The position numbers and the translations under genes are program-made. From positions 1-64,000 of the forward strand of contig NZ_JBOFIN010000077.1 in NCBI RefSeq assembly GCF_051650185.1: DNA of 64,000 nt. The letters are read 5' to 3'. This DNA comes from Scandinavium sp051650185. GTDB lineage: Bacteria; Pseudomonadota; Gammaproteobacteria; Enterobacterales; Enterobacteriaceae. A model generated the notes under the pieces. The model saw only the letters and a list, made by a program, of their open reading frames with translations, was not told the origin of the DNA and did not search any database. Numbering within the stretch: position 1 is the stretch's first letter; every line of letters starts with the position of its first letter. Shown piece by piece: positions 8,560 through 16,914 of the stretch.

Positions 8560-9548
8560 TTGCCCCTTCCCGCAGGCTGGTGCTGAGTTGCCTCATGCTG
8601 GTGCTTGCCAGCCTGCTGACCGCGCTTTTCAGCCTTCGCAGCGGGGTGGTCACGCTTGAGTTCACACAGATCTTCTCGGCGCTATTCGGTGACGCGCCAC
8701 GCAATGTCACTTTAGTCGTGACCGAATGGCGTTTGCCCCGCGTGCTGATGGCGCTGCTGATTGGCGCGGCGCTGGGCGTCAGCGGAGCCATTTTTCAGTC
8801 GCTGATGCGTAACCCGCTCGGCAGCCCGGACGTGATGGGTTTCAACACCGGCGCCTGGAGCGGCGTGCTGGTCGCGATGGTGTTTTATGGTCAACATCTG
8901 ACTGCAATTGCGCTCGCTGCAATGGCCGGTGGGATCGTGACTTCGGTGATTGTCTGGCTGCTGGCGTGGCGCGATGGCATAGACACGTTTCGCCTGATCA
9001 TTATTGGTATCGGCGTGCGAGCCATGCTGATGGCGTTCAACACCTGGCTGCTGCTACGCGCCTCGCTGGAAACCGCCGTATCGGCCGGACTCTGGTACGC
9101 GGGCTCGCTCAATGGCATGACGTGGGCGAAAACCTGGCCGTCAGCCCCTCTGTTACTCATTATGCTGGCCTGCGCGGCGCTGTTAGTCCGCCGCATGCGT
9201 CTGCTGGAAATGGGCGATGACAGCGCTTGCGCGCTCGGGGTACAAGTCGAACGTTCTCGCCTGTTGATGATGCTGGTCGCGGTAGTGCTCACCGCCGGAG
9301 CAACAGCGCTGGCAGGCCCGATTTCCTTTATTGCCCTTGTTGCGCCACATATTGCGCGCAGGCTCAGCGGCACCGCCCGCTGGGGGTTAACTCAGTCCGC
9401 ACTTTGCGGTGCCTTTGTGCTGGCACTGGCCGATTACTTCGCGCAACGGCTGTTTATGCCTTACCAGCTTCCGGTGGGCGTCGTAACCGTCAGCCTTGGC
9501 GGGATCTATCTCATCGCGCTGCTTATTCAGGAGTCCCGTAAAAAATGA
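8556..9548 (+). CDS. fepG: Ferric-enterobactin ABC permease FepG
   Basis: FepG is the partner permease of FepD. The 330-residue polytopic protein has the FecCD landmarks EWRLPRVLMALLIGAALGVSGAIFQ, RNPLGSPDVMGFN and GPISFIALVAPHIARR. The ATG at 8556 overlaps the fepD stop by four bases and gives the E. coli length. A longer in-frame extension from 8520 lies inside fepD and is not used. Its own stop overlaps fepC in the same ATGA manner. Confidence 0.97.
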   Translation: MIAPSRRLVLSCLMLVLASLLTALFSLRSGVVTLEFTQIFSALFGDAPRNVTLVVTEWRLPRVLMALLIGAALGVSGAIFQSLMRNPLGSPDVMGFNTGAWSGVLVAMVFYGQHLTAIALAAMAGGIVTSVIVWLLAWRDGIDTFRLIIIGIGVRAMLMAFNTWLLLRASLETAVSAGLWYAGSLNGMTWAKTWPSAPLLLIMLACAALLVRRMRLLEMGDDSACALGVQVERSRLLMMLVAVVLTAGATALAGPISFIALVAPHIARRLSGTARWGLTQSALCGAFVLALADYFAQRLFMPYQLPVGVVTVSLGGIYLIALLIQESRKK

Positions 9549-10345
9549 CCGCCCTCTCCTCCCGCCTGCACGGCGAGCACTTAACGCTCAGCTATGGCAA
9601 AAAAGTCATCGCCGACGATTTAACGGTGGCGATCCCGGACGGGCATTTCACCGCGATAATCGGCCCCAATGGCTGCGGGAAATCGACGCTGCTGCGCACG
9701 CTCAGCCGCCTGATGACACCGCAGCAAGGCCATGTCTGGCTTGATGGAGAACAGATTCAGCACTTTGCCAGCAAAGACGTCGCGCGACGTATTGGCCTGT
9801 TAGCGCAAAATGCCACCACGCCCGGCGATATCACGGTGCAGGAATTAGTGGCCCGAGGACGCTATCCGCACCAACCCCTGTTCAGCCGCTGGCGAAAAGA
9901 GGACGAAGAGGCCGTTAAGCGGGCCATGCAGGCAACCGGCGTTGTGGAACTGGCGAATCAAAGCGTGGACACACTTTCCGGAGGGCAGAGACAGCGAGCG
10001 TGGATAGCGATGGTGCTGGCTCAGGAAACGGCCATTATGCTGCTTGATGAGCCCACCACCTGGCTTGATATCAGCCATCAGATTGACCTGCTGGAACTGC
10101 TCCGCGAGTTAAATCGTGAAAAGGGTTACACCCTTGCGGCGGTCCTGCACGACCTGAATCAGGCCTGCCGCTACGCCACACACCTGATTGCCTTGCGCGA
10201 CGGTAAAATTGTGGCGCAAGGCGCACCGCGTGACATCGTGACCGCGGAATTGATCGAACGAATCTATGGCATGCGCTGCATGATCATCGACGACCCGGTG
10301 GCAGGCACGCCACTGGTGGTGCCGTTGGGGAGATCCGGCGGCTAA
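9545..10345 (+). CDS. fepC: Ferric-enterobactin ABC ATPase FepC
   Basis: FepC is the cytoplasmic ATPase that powers FepDG. Its 266 residues contain Walker A GPNGCGKST (40-48), the signature LSGGQRQRAW, Walker B IMLLDEPTTWLD and the switch His in VLHDLN. It is the last gene of fepDGC, and no clear terminator follows it. In E. coli fepE would be next; here an AT-rich region and an adhesin gene follow instead. Confidence 0.97.
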   Translation: MTALSSRLHGEHLTLSYGKKVIADDLTVAIPDGHFTAIIGPNGCGKSTLLRTLSRLMTPQQGHVWLDGEQIQHFASKDVARRIGLLAQNATTPGDITVQELVARGRYPHQPLFSRWRKEDEEAVKRAMQATGVVELANQSVDTLSGGQRQRAWIAMVLAQETAIMLLDEPTTWLDISHQIDLLELLRELNREKGYTLAAVLHDLNQACRYATHLIALRDGKIVAQGAPRDIVTAELIERIYGMRCMIIDDPVAGTPLVVPLGRSGG

Positions 10346-11166
10346 GCTGCGGATTCGGTGAACAGTAATAAGCCTAATACATTCTTTGACAGCAGAATAA
10401 ACTACCTATCCCCACAAAATAGATCCACTCAACGTACGGCCAGCACATTGACTGGTGATTAAGGCTAATTTATTTCTGCTTCACTGATTTATTACTCTAC
10501 AACCGTCAGCCATGCTGTTTCGTTTGTTGCATAAAGAAATTTTCAAGTGAAAGAGAAATTCAAGCAAACAGATTAATGAAATTACTCTATTACGGCATAA
10601 ACAATCAGCAGAGAAATTACAGGGAATTAAAAACACAGTTCAGGAATAAAATTAAAACAATATTTCAACAACAACCCACCACAGAACAAAACAATAGCGC
10701 AAAAAGCCCTCAACCATGAAATTTATTCATGTGAAAAATCACGCCAGAAAGAAAAATAAACAACTTAAAAACAATAAGATAAATACCAATAGCAAATAAA
10801 CACCAACAAATATTGAATAATTAAAATGACACGGTAATATGCACTGCGTTTATTATTCGTTGAAGGTCATTCCACGTCCCTGCTTGCAAAACAGCAAACT
10901 TTCTGCCTGTCAGTAGCGACAAATGCCGCCAGACACAATGATAAACCGTGCTTATGCACGTCTTAGCTAACACCACAGAAAACAGAAAAAGAATGTGCGA
11001 ATACAGGCACAGGATATATTTCGTCTGCAGAACGTCGTACAGACAAAAAAGTAACGCGACGGATACCGGCAAGTACCCGTCGCGTTGGGGATGGAGTTTC
11101 AGGTTCGCGAAAACCGAAGCTCCGACGTTAAGTGATTTCGACATCAAATTAACAGGCTTATTAGAT
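10346..11166. other. AT-rich intergenic region with structured leader
   Basis: This 821-base stretch separates fepC from the adhesin gene and has no credible gene. Positions 10346-10860 are markedly richer in A and T than the surrounding genes, which fits a foreign or H-NS-bound segment. Inverted repeats cluster before the adhesin start: CGTGC-TTAT-GCACG at 10947-10960, a 10-bp stem at 11053-11086 and a 12-bp bulged stem at 11093-11123. Frames spanning the region lack ribosome sites and family resemblance. Confidence 0.7.
11053..11123 (+). promoter_or_regulatory. Two tandem hairpins upstream of the adhesin gene
   Basis: AACGCGACGG (11053-11062) pairs perfectly with CCGTCGCGTT (11077-11086), and three further pairs form after one mismatch. 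Six bases later, GGAGTTTC-A-GGTT (11093-11105) pairs with AACC-GAAGCTCC (11112-11123), with one wobble and one bulge. Neither hairpin is followed by a T-run, so these look like leader RNA structure rather than terminators. Transcription through this segment is inferred, not shown. Confidence 0.5.
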
Positions 11167-12717
11167 ATGAAAATGAAACTTATTGCATTAGCAATTATGG
11201 CTGGTGCTGTCTCTGGAATGGCGCAGGCTCAGCTGAGTTTAAGCACCGCGACTGAAATTGAGAACTTTCACCAGGCACATCCTGATGTTCCTGACGGCTA
11301 CATCAAAGAAATGGGTAGTATTTCTGATATCCAGCGTCTTCATAATTTTATGACTTTCGCTGCTGATAAATTTGATCATGATGCTTCAGTTCCTCCGGTT
11401 CAGACAGGACCCGATGATGCTGCTTCTCACCAGCAAAATCCTGTTGATTATCGCCGCGATGTCACCACTGCTGCTAATGTCACTGCTGAACGACAATTAC
11501 GTGAAAGTACTTCAGCGGCGTACAACAAAGATGCCAGCCAGTACCGTTTCGCTGTGAACAACGAAGCTGCGCGCAAAGTGCAGAAAGACGTCACTGCGCA
11601 AAACAACGCAATCCAGAACATGGTGAAAACTGAGGGTGAAGCTGCGGCGTACAACAAAGATGCCAGCCAGTACCGTTTCGCTGTGAACGACGAAGCTGCG
11701 CGCAAAGTGCAGAAAGACGTGACTGCTCAGAACAATGCCATCCAGAACATGGTGAAAAATGAGGGTGAAGCTGCGGCGTACAACAAAGATGCCAGCCAGT
11801 ATCGTTTCGCTGTGAACGACGAAGCTGCGCGCAAAGTGCAGAAAGACGTGACTGCGCAGAACAACGCAATCCAGAACATGGTGAAAACTGAGGGTGAAGC
11901 TGCGGCGTACAACAAAGACGCCAGCCAGTACCGTTTCGCTGTGAACGACGAAGCTGCGCGTAAAGTGCAGAAAGACACCAATGCTAAAAACAACGCCGTG
12001 CAGCAGCAGTTGAATGACGAAGCTGCGGCCCACGACAAAGATGCCCGCCAGTATCGTTTTGATGTGAACAATGCGGCTGCAGCCAAAAAAGCCAGCGACA
12101 GCACTACTGCCATTGCTGAGAACAAACAGCATATTGAGCAGCTCGAACACAATCTTGATATCCGCACAGATCGCCAGAATGAAATCGATCAGGCTATTGG
12201 TAAGGAGTTCACTCAGACCCGGCAGCTTGACGATCAGCAATCCACAGACATCAACACCCTGACCGCTGGCGTGCAGCAAAACAAAAATACGGGTGCCTAT
12301 GCCCAATCTCGCGCGGATGCGGCTTATGCCAATACCCAGGCTAATCAGCAGGCGCTGAAGGCCACCAACCATCGCGTTGCTGAAAACAGCCAGGAACTGG
12401 CAAACCATGAGCAGCGTATTCAAACACTGGAAGCTAATAACAGCGCCAGCTTCGGCAAGCTGAAAAACGAAGTGGATGACAACCGTCAGCGTGCTTCTGC
12501 GGCCATTTCCGGCGTGGCGGCGATGGCGAACATTCCACAAGTGATTCAGGGCCAGACCTTCAGCGTTGGCGCAGGCGTCGGGACAACCGACAGCGAGAGC
12601 GCGTTAGCCGTTGGTTTCTCTGCTCGTGCAACCGAGCACGTTGTGGTGAAAGCTTCGGTGTCTGATGACACTCAGCAGAACTTCGTGGTTGGTGGTGGTG
12701 TGAGCTACGGCTGGTAA
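11167..12717 (+). CDS. YadA-type trimeric autotransporter-like surface protein
   Basis: This 516-residue secreted protein starts with a Sec signal (MKMKLIALAIMAGAVSGMAQA). Its last 90 or so residues form a YadA-type anchor with an AISGVAAMANIPQ segment and glycine-rich strands ending in VVGGGVSYGW. Such anchors trimerise into a 12-stranded outer-membrane barrel. Between them lie four near-identical 43-residue repeats (YNKDASQYRFAVN.EAARKVQKD...), a degenerate fifth, and a heptad-like coiled-coil stalk. Upstream in-frame codons from 10948 are rejected because they precede the signal peptide. The gene sits where E. coli has fepE. The ligand and any link to iron are unknown. Confidence 0.85.
   Translation: MKMKLIALAIMAGAVSGMAQAQLSLSTATEIENFHQAHPDVPDGYIKEMGSISDIQRLHNFMTFAADKFDHDASVPPVQTGPDDAASHQQNPVDYRRDVTTAANVTAERQLRESTSAAYNKDASQYRFAVNNEAARKVQKDVTAQNNAIQNMVKTEGEAAAYNKDASQYRFAVNDEAARKVQKDVTAQNNAIQNMVKNEGEAAAYNKDASQYRFAVNDEAARKVQKDVTAQNNAIQNMVKTEGEAAAYNKDASQYRFAVNDEAARKVQKDTNAKNNAVQQQLNDEAAAHDKDARQYRFDVNNAAAAKKASDSTTAIAENKQHIEQLEHNLDIRTDRQNEIDQAIGKEFTQTRQLDDQQSTDINTLTAGVQQNKNTGAYAQSRADAAYANTQANQQALKATNHRVAENSQELANHEQRIQTLEANNSASFGKLKNEVDDNRQRASAAISGVAAMANIPQVIQGQTFSVGAGVGTTDSESALAVGFSARATEHVVVKASVSDDTQQNFVVGGGVSYGW
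11521..12030 (+). repeat. 129-bp tandem repeats inside the adhesin gene
   Basis: Units start with TACAACAAAGATGCCAGCCA at 11521, 11650, 11779 and 11908, exactly 129 bases apart. A diverged unit (CACGACAAAG...) starts at 12031, after 123 bases. The units differ at only a few positions and keep the reading frame (43 codons). This suggests recent expansion by slippage or recombination, so copy number could differ between strains. Confidence 0.95.
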
Positions 12718-12730
12718 TCCGGAGTAAAAC

Positions 12731-12763
12731 AATGCCCCATTTGCGTGGGGCATTTCCTGTTTT
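12731..12763. terminator. Bidirectional terminator between adhesin gene and entF
   Basis: ATGCCCC (12732-12738) pairs with GGGGCAT (12747-12753). T-rich sequence follows on the plus strand (TTCCTGTTTT), and TTGTTTT follows on the minus strand. It lies between the convergent adhesin and entF genes and can serve both. Confidence 0.8.
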
Positions 12764-12817
12764 ATTGCGCGGCGGCGCTTCGCGCAGATTCCACCGATGC
12801 TTGTTTACGATGAACCG

Positions 12818-15800
12818 TTAACCCAGTATCTCCTTGAGCACAGGGCCAATCCGTTCAAAAGCCGTTGGCGAGATGATGTCAACGTGCGCGCAATCCTGAT
12901 TAAACACATCCAGTTCAGCCACCCACGGCGCCCACGCTTTTTGCGGGTCCATGCCCGGCGTTAGCGTTTTCTGCGCCACGAACAACGTCGCTTTTCCGTC
13001 GAACGGTACGCTGTACGCTGTCGTCAACAACCGGACTGCATCCGCATAATTTCCTTCGATGGCGGTGAACAACTCCCCTGAGGTTTGGCCTTGCTGGGCG
13101 GCCAGGAACGCTTCACGCTCGCGGTTGATTTCTGCGAGCACCTCCGGGTCCAGACCGTTAGCTTCCTTCTCTGACCAGTTCTGTGTTTCCGGCGGCCAGG
13201 TATCTAACAGGCCGAGGAAGGAGACGGTTTCCCCTCGCTGACGTAAGCGTGCCGCCATGCCCTGCGCTAACGTGCCGCCGAGGGAATAACCGAAGAGGTA
13301 ATACGGGCCGTGCGGCTGGTGTTTCAGCAGCGTCGCAAGATGGTGTTCACACAGCGCATCCAGATTTTCTACGCTCGCCATCGGCCCTTCCGGACGTGGC
13401 GACTGAATGCCGGTGATTGACCATCGAGGCGTCAGCCATCTCGCCAGCACGCTGAACTGCCAGGCGAAACCGGACGCAGGATGGAAACACCACAGCGTCG
13501 GCCCGGTGCCTTCACGAAGCGGCAAAATCGCTTCATAACCCAGGCGCTGGCTTTGCTCATCATTCGCGGACTCAAGCAGTTTGCTGAGCTTGCCCACTGT
13601 CGAAGCCACCATCACCTGGCCTGGCGTGACCTGCCGCTCAAAGCGTCGACTCAGTTGGGCTGCCAGCCGCATTGCGAGCAGCGAGTGGCCGCCAAGGGCA
13701 AAGAAATCCGCATCAACGTCGTTGATGTCACAGGCCAACAAGTCGCTGAAAGCTTGAGCCACGGCTTGCTCTGTTTCCGTTTCCACTGCCCTGCCTGGCG
13801 CTTTTTGTGACAACTCCGGCAGCGGCAGCGCTTTACGATCCAGTTTTCCATTCGCGCTTAACGGCAAGGAAGACAGCTGAATAAGTGCCACCGGCACCAT
13901 GTGCGGAGGCAGCTTTTCACGCAGTTGTTCGAGCAGCACATTGCAGTCCAGCGGTAGCCAGGAATCAGCGACAAAATAGCCCATAAGCTGACGCGCATCG
14001 CCGCCCACGCTGGCCGCCTGATTGAACACGCAGGCATGAGCCACGGCTTGATCTACGTCGTCCAGACTCTGTATCGCGCGTTCAATTTCACCCAGTTCGA
14101 TGCGCTGGCCGCGAATTTTAAGCTGATCGTCGCTGCGGCCCAGATATTCCACGGCGCCGTTATCCAGCCAGCGCGCCACATCCCCTGTGCGATACATTCG
14201 CTCACCGGGAGCAAACGGATCGGCAATAAAGCGGCTGGCGGTCAGATCGGGCCGGCCCATGTAGCCTTGCGCAAGCTGGATGCCCGTCAAATAGAGATCG
14301 CCTGCCACGCCAAACGGCACCGGTCGCATCATGCCGTCCAGTATCCGTAGCCCGGTATTCCACACAGGGAAACCAATCGGCACGCTATTGCCGGTTACCG
14401 CTGCAAGTTCTGGCCCGCATGCCGGATACCAGCTCACATCCACGGCGGCTTCCGTGGGGCCATAAAGGTTATGCAGGGGTGCTGCGGTCAGCTGTTCCCA
14501 TTCACGACACAAGGCCGTGGGCAGCGCTTCGCCGCTACAAAATACGCGTCGCAGTGACTGGCAGCTCTGAACGTTGTCTTCATCCAGCGAGGCGACGAAA
14601 GCCGCCAGCATCGAAGGCACAAAGTGAGTCGTGGTGACGCGATGATGGGCGAAGAACTGCAGCAACGCCTGCGGATCGCGATGCGCGTCCGGCTCCGCCA
14701 TCACCAGTTTTGCCCCGGCTATAAACGGCCACCAGAATTCCCATACCGATACGTCAAAGCTGCACGGTGTTTTCTGCGCCACCACATCTTCGGCGGTGAG
14801 CGGATAGCTCTCCTGCATCCACAGTAAGCGGTTCACAATAGCCGTTTGCCCGACCATCACCCCTTTTGGCCGCCCGGTGGAGCCGGAAGTAAAGATGATG
14901 TAGGCGGTCTGCTCTGGTCGCGAAAGCGTGGGCAGCACTTCGTCCGTCACTGGCAACGGCGCGGTATAGCAAAGCGTGTCGATATCAGCAAAGCGATGCA
15001 ATTGATCTTCAGCGGTGATGAGCAGCGAGGGCTTCGCATCCTCAAGCATCATTTGCAGACGATCGTCAGGATAGCCCGTGTCGAGCGGCAGCCAGGCTGC
15101 GCCTGCTTCCACTATGCCGTGCAGCGCCAGCGTCAGGAAAACAGAGCGTGGCAATGCCACCGCTACGCTGTCGCCCGGCCTGACGCCACGTTCACGCAAC
15201 AGCGCGGCCAGCGCCTGTACCTGTTGGCGCATTTCACGATAGCTGAATTGCCAGTGCGCATCAGCCAGCGCCGGGGCGTCCGGTGTTTTCTCTGTTTGTG
15301 CCGCAACCAACAAACTCAGGGTTTCCGTTGGCAGCATCATGCCGGTGTCGTTGATACTCGCCAGACGCTGATATTCTGCCTCTGATACCAGTTCCACGTC
15401 ACCGCAACGCAATTCAGGATTGGCGGCAAACTGCTCCAGAATCGACAGTAGACGCGAGGCATGGTTATGCAGTTCGGTTTCGTTGTAACGCTGCTGGTTC
15501 GCCAGAATTTCCACAGACAGGCCACCGGACTCGTCCGGGAACAAGGCCAGTTCGAGATCGTTAACCGGGCCGGTTGCAAGCGTGTGCGTGGTGGCGCTGA
15601 CAGCATCAATATCAAGCTGATAATCGAAAACTTTGACGTTGAACACCGGGCCAAACAGCGGTTCATCCCCAGCCCCTTTGCCACTGTCTCTGACAATTTG
15701 CTCGGCGTCATAACGCTGATGACGACGCATTTTTTTCAGCTGAGTACCCAGTCGCTCAGCCAGTTCAGGCAGCGTTTCGTGGGGTCGAATGTCAACGGCC

Positions 15801-16681
15801 AGTGGCAACACATTCAGCACCGGCCCGGTTGCCGTCAGCGCAGCAGAGCCCATGCGACGCATGAAGATATACCCTGCCGCATAGTCACTGCGCCCGCATA
15901 AACGCCCCAGCCACAGTGCCGCCAGTGCCAGCGCCAAATCCGTACGCGGCTTGGAGCAGGTTGTCACTAATCGGGTGAAAGCCTGTTTGTTTGCGGTCAG
16001 CTTCAAGCGCCAGATGGCGGTGGAATGGGCGCGCCCCGGCAACGGCGCAGAGGAAAGCGATGCTGGTGAAGGCAGGTTCTTTCGCTGTTCCGCCCAGAAT
16101 GCGCCATCGCGTTGCCAGGCTTCGCTCTCACGATATCGTTGATACTCTTCGACCACTTCAGCGAAAGGCGTGAAGGGAGAGTCGGGAACAACTCCGCCGT
16201 TCAACAGCGCTTTATAAATCTGGACAATCTGACGGGTGATGGCCGGAAAACTAAAGCCATCGACCAATAAGTGATGGTAACGCTGATACCAGTACCAGCG
16301 GTTTTCTGCGACCTGATAAAGCTGATGGCAGACCAGCGGGTTTCCGCTATCCACACGGGTGTTTTGCGCTAAATCAGCCTGTATTTTCGCTTTGGCTGTG
16401 GCACAGGCATCGGCCTCACCACGCAGATCGAACAGGGCTGGCGCGGGGAACGGTTGATCGTCCAGCCACTGCCAGACCTCGCCATTTTCTTGTGTAAAGC
16501 GAGTTCGCACCGTCTCTGTTTGATTCAGGCCTGTGGCGATGGCCTGCTGGAACAGCGCGCCGTTGATATCGCCTTCCAGCTCAACATAATGGGCGACGCT
16601 CCAGGCATTGGGCAGCGTGGAGAGCTGCTCCGCCATCCAGATGCCAGGTTGTGCCGCCACCAGCGGTAAACGTTCACTCAT
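12818..16681 (-). CDS. entF: Enterobactin synthase component F (NRPS)
   Basis: EntF condenses 2,3-dihydroxybenzoyl-EntB with serine and cyclotrimerises the product to enterobactin. Its 1287 residues hold four domains: condensation (HHLLVDG, about 1-430), serine adenylation (FTSGSTGRPKG, YGPTEA, YRTGD, about 450-960), peptidyl carrier (GGHSLLAM, about 970-1045) and thioesterase (GYSLGG nucleophile, about 1060-1287). The start MSERLPLVAAQPGIWMAEQL matches E. coli; five extra in-frame codons upstream are not used. It overlaps the 3' end of ybdZ by 8 bases. Confidence 0.97.
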   Translation of the reverse strand: MSERLPLVAAQPGIWMAEQLSTLPNAWSVAHYVELEGDINGALFQQAIATGLNQTETVRTRFTQENGEVWQWLDDQPFPAPALFDLRGEADACATAKAKIQADLAQNTRVDSGNPLVCHQLYQVAENRWYWYQRYHHLLVDGFSFPAITRQIVQIYKALLNGGVVPDSPFTPFAEVVEEYQRYRESEAWQRDGAFWAEQRKNLPSPASLSSAPLPGRAHSTAIWRLKLTANKQAFTRLVTTCSKPRTDLALALAALWLGRLCGRSDYAAGYIFMRRMGSAALTATGPVLNVLPLAVDIRPHETLPELAERLGTQLKKMRRHQRYDAEQIVRDSGKGAGDEPLFGPVFNVKVFDYQLDIDAVSATTHTLATGPVNDLELALFPDESGGLSVEILANQQRYNETELHNHASRLLSILEQFAANPELRCGDVELVSEAEYQRLASINDTGMMLPTETLSLLVAAQTEKTPDAPALADAHWQFSYREMRQQVQALAALLRERGVRPGDSVAVALPRSVFLTLALHGIVEAGAAWLPLDTGYPDDRLQMMLEDAKPSLLITAEDQLHRFADIDTLCYTAPLPVTDEVLPTLSRPEQTAYIIFTSGSTGRPKGVMVGQTAIVNRLLWMQESYPLTAEDVVAQKTPCSFDVSVWEFWWPFIAGAKLVMAEPDAHRDPQALLQFFAHHRVTTTHFVPSMLAAFVASLDEDNVQSCQSLRRVFCSGEALPTALCREWEQLTAAPLHNLYGPTEAAVDVSWYPACGPELAAVTGNSVPIGFPVWNTGLRILDGMMRPVPFGVAGDLYLTGIQLAQGYMGRPDLTASRFIADPFAPGERMYRTGDVARWLDNGAVEYLGRSDDQLKIRGQRIELGEIERAIQSLDDVDQAVAHACVFNQAASVGGDARQLMGYFVADSWLPLDCNVLLEQLREKLPPHMVPVALIQLSSLPLSANGKLDRKALPLPELSQKAPGRAVETETEQAVAQAFSDLLACDINDVDADFFALGGHSLLAMRLAAQLSRRFERQVTPGQVMVASTVGKLSKLLESANDEQSQRLGYEAILPLREGTGPTLWCFHPASGFAWQFSVLARWLTPRWSITGIQSPRPEGPMASVENLDALCEHHLATLLKHQPHGPYYLFGYSLGGTLAQGMAARLRQRGETVSFLGLLDTWPPETQNWSEKEANGLDPEVLAEINREREAFLAAQQGQTSGELFTAIEGNYADAVRLLTTAYSVPFDGKATLFVAQKTLTPGMDPQKAWAPWVAELDVFNQDCAHVDIISPTAFERIGPVLKEILG

Positions 16682-16889
16682 GGCGGGCTCCGGCATAATA
16701 AGATGGGTTCAGGGTCGTCCAGCGTTCCGCCAGCCAGGCATTGCAAGCCTCCGCCGATTGCGGCTGGCAGACGACATTCCAGCCTTCGGGCAACGCGCAG
16801 TGCTGCGGCCACAGGCTGTAGTGGTGATGAGCATTTTGCAGAATATAGAACTGCCCTTGCGCATCATCGAAAGGGTTACTGATTTGCAT
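16674..16889 (-). CDS. ybdZ: MbtH-like protein, EntF partner
   Basis: This 71-residue MbtH-family protein assists the adenylation domain of EntF. It shows the family landmarks NPFDD near the start, YSLWP, LPEGW and a C-terminal WTTLNP. It lies between fes and entF, 25 bases after the fes stop, and overlaps the entF start, so the two proteins are probably translated together. This is the E. coli arrangement. Confidence 0.95.
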   Translation of the reverse strand: MQISNPFDDAQGQFYILQNAHHHYSLWPQHCALPEGWNVVCQPQSAEACNAWLAERWTTLNPSYYAGARHE

Positions 16890-16914
16890 ACCTAACTCCT
16901 GTCGTAAAGCGCGC

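Noticed and set aside
10821..11147. 108-codon minus-strand frame upstream of the adhesin gene
   Set aside because: It covers the hairpin-rich leader, is AT-rich, lacks a convincing ribosome site and matches no family I know.
11521..12030. Repeats considered as a CRISPR array
   Set aside because: The units are contiguous 129-bp coding repeats without spacers, and no cas genes are in the window.
11512..12540. 342-codon antisense frame over the adhesin repeats
   Set aside because: The repeated HSETVLAGIFVVRRSF-like product simply mirrors the 129-bp repeats of the sense gene.
10346..12717. Search for fepE between fepC and entF
   Set aside because: No Wzz-type chain-length protein is encoded here; the adhesin gene is unrelated to fepE.
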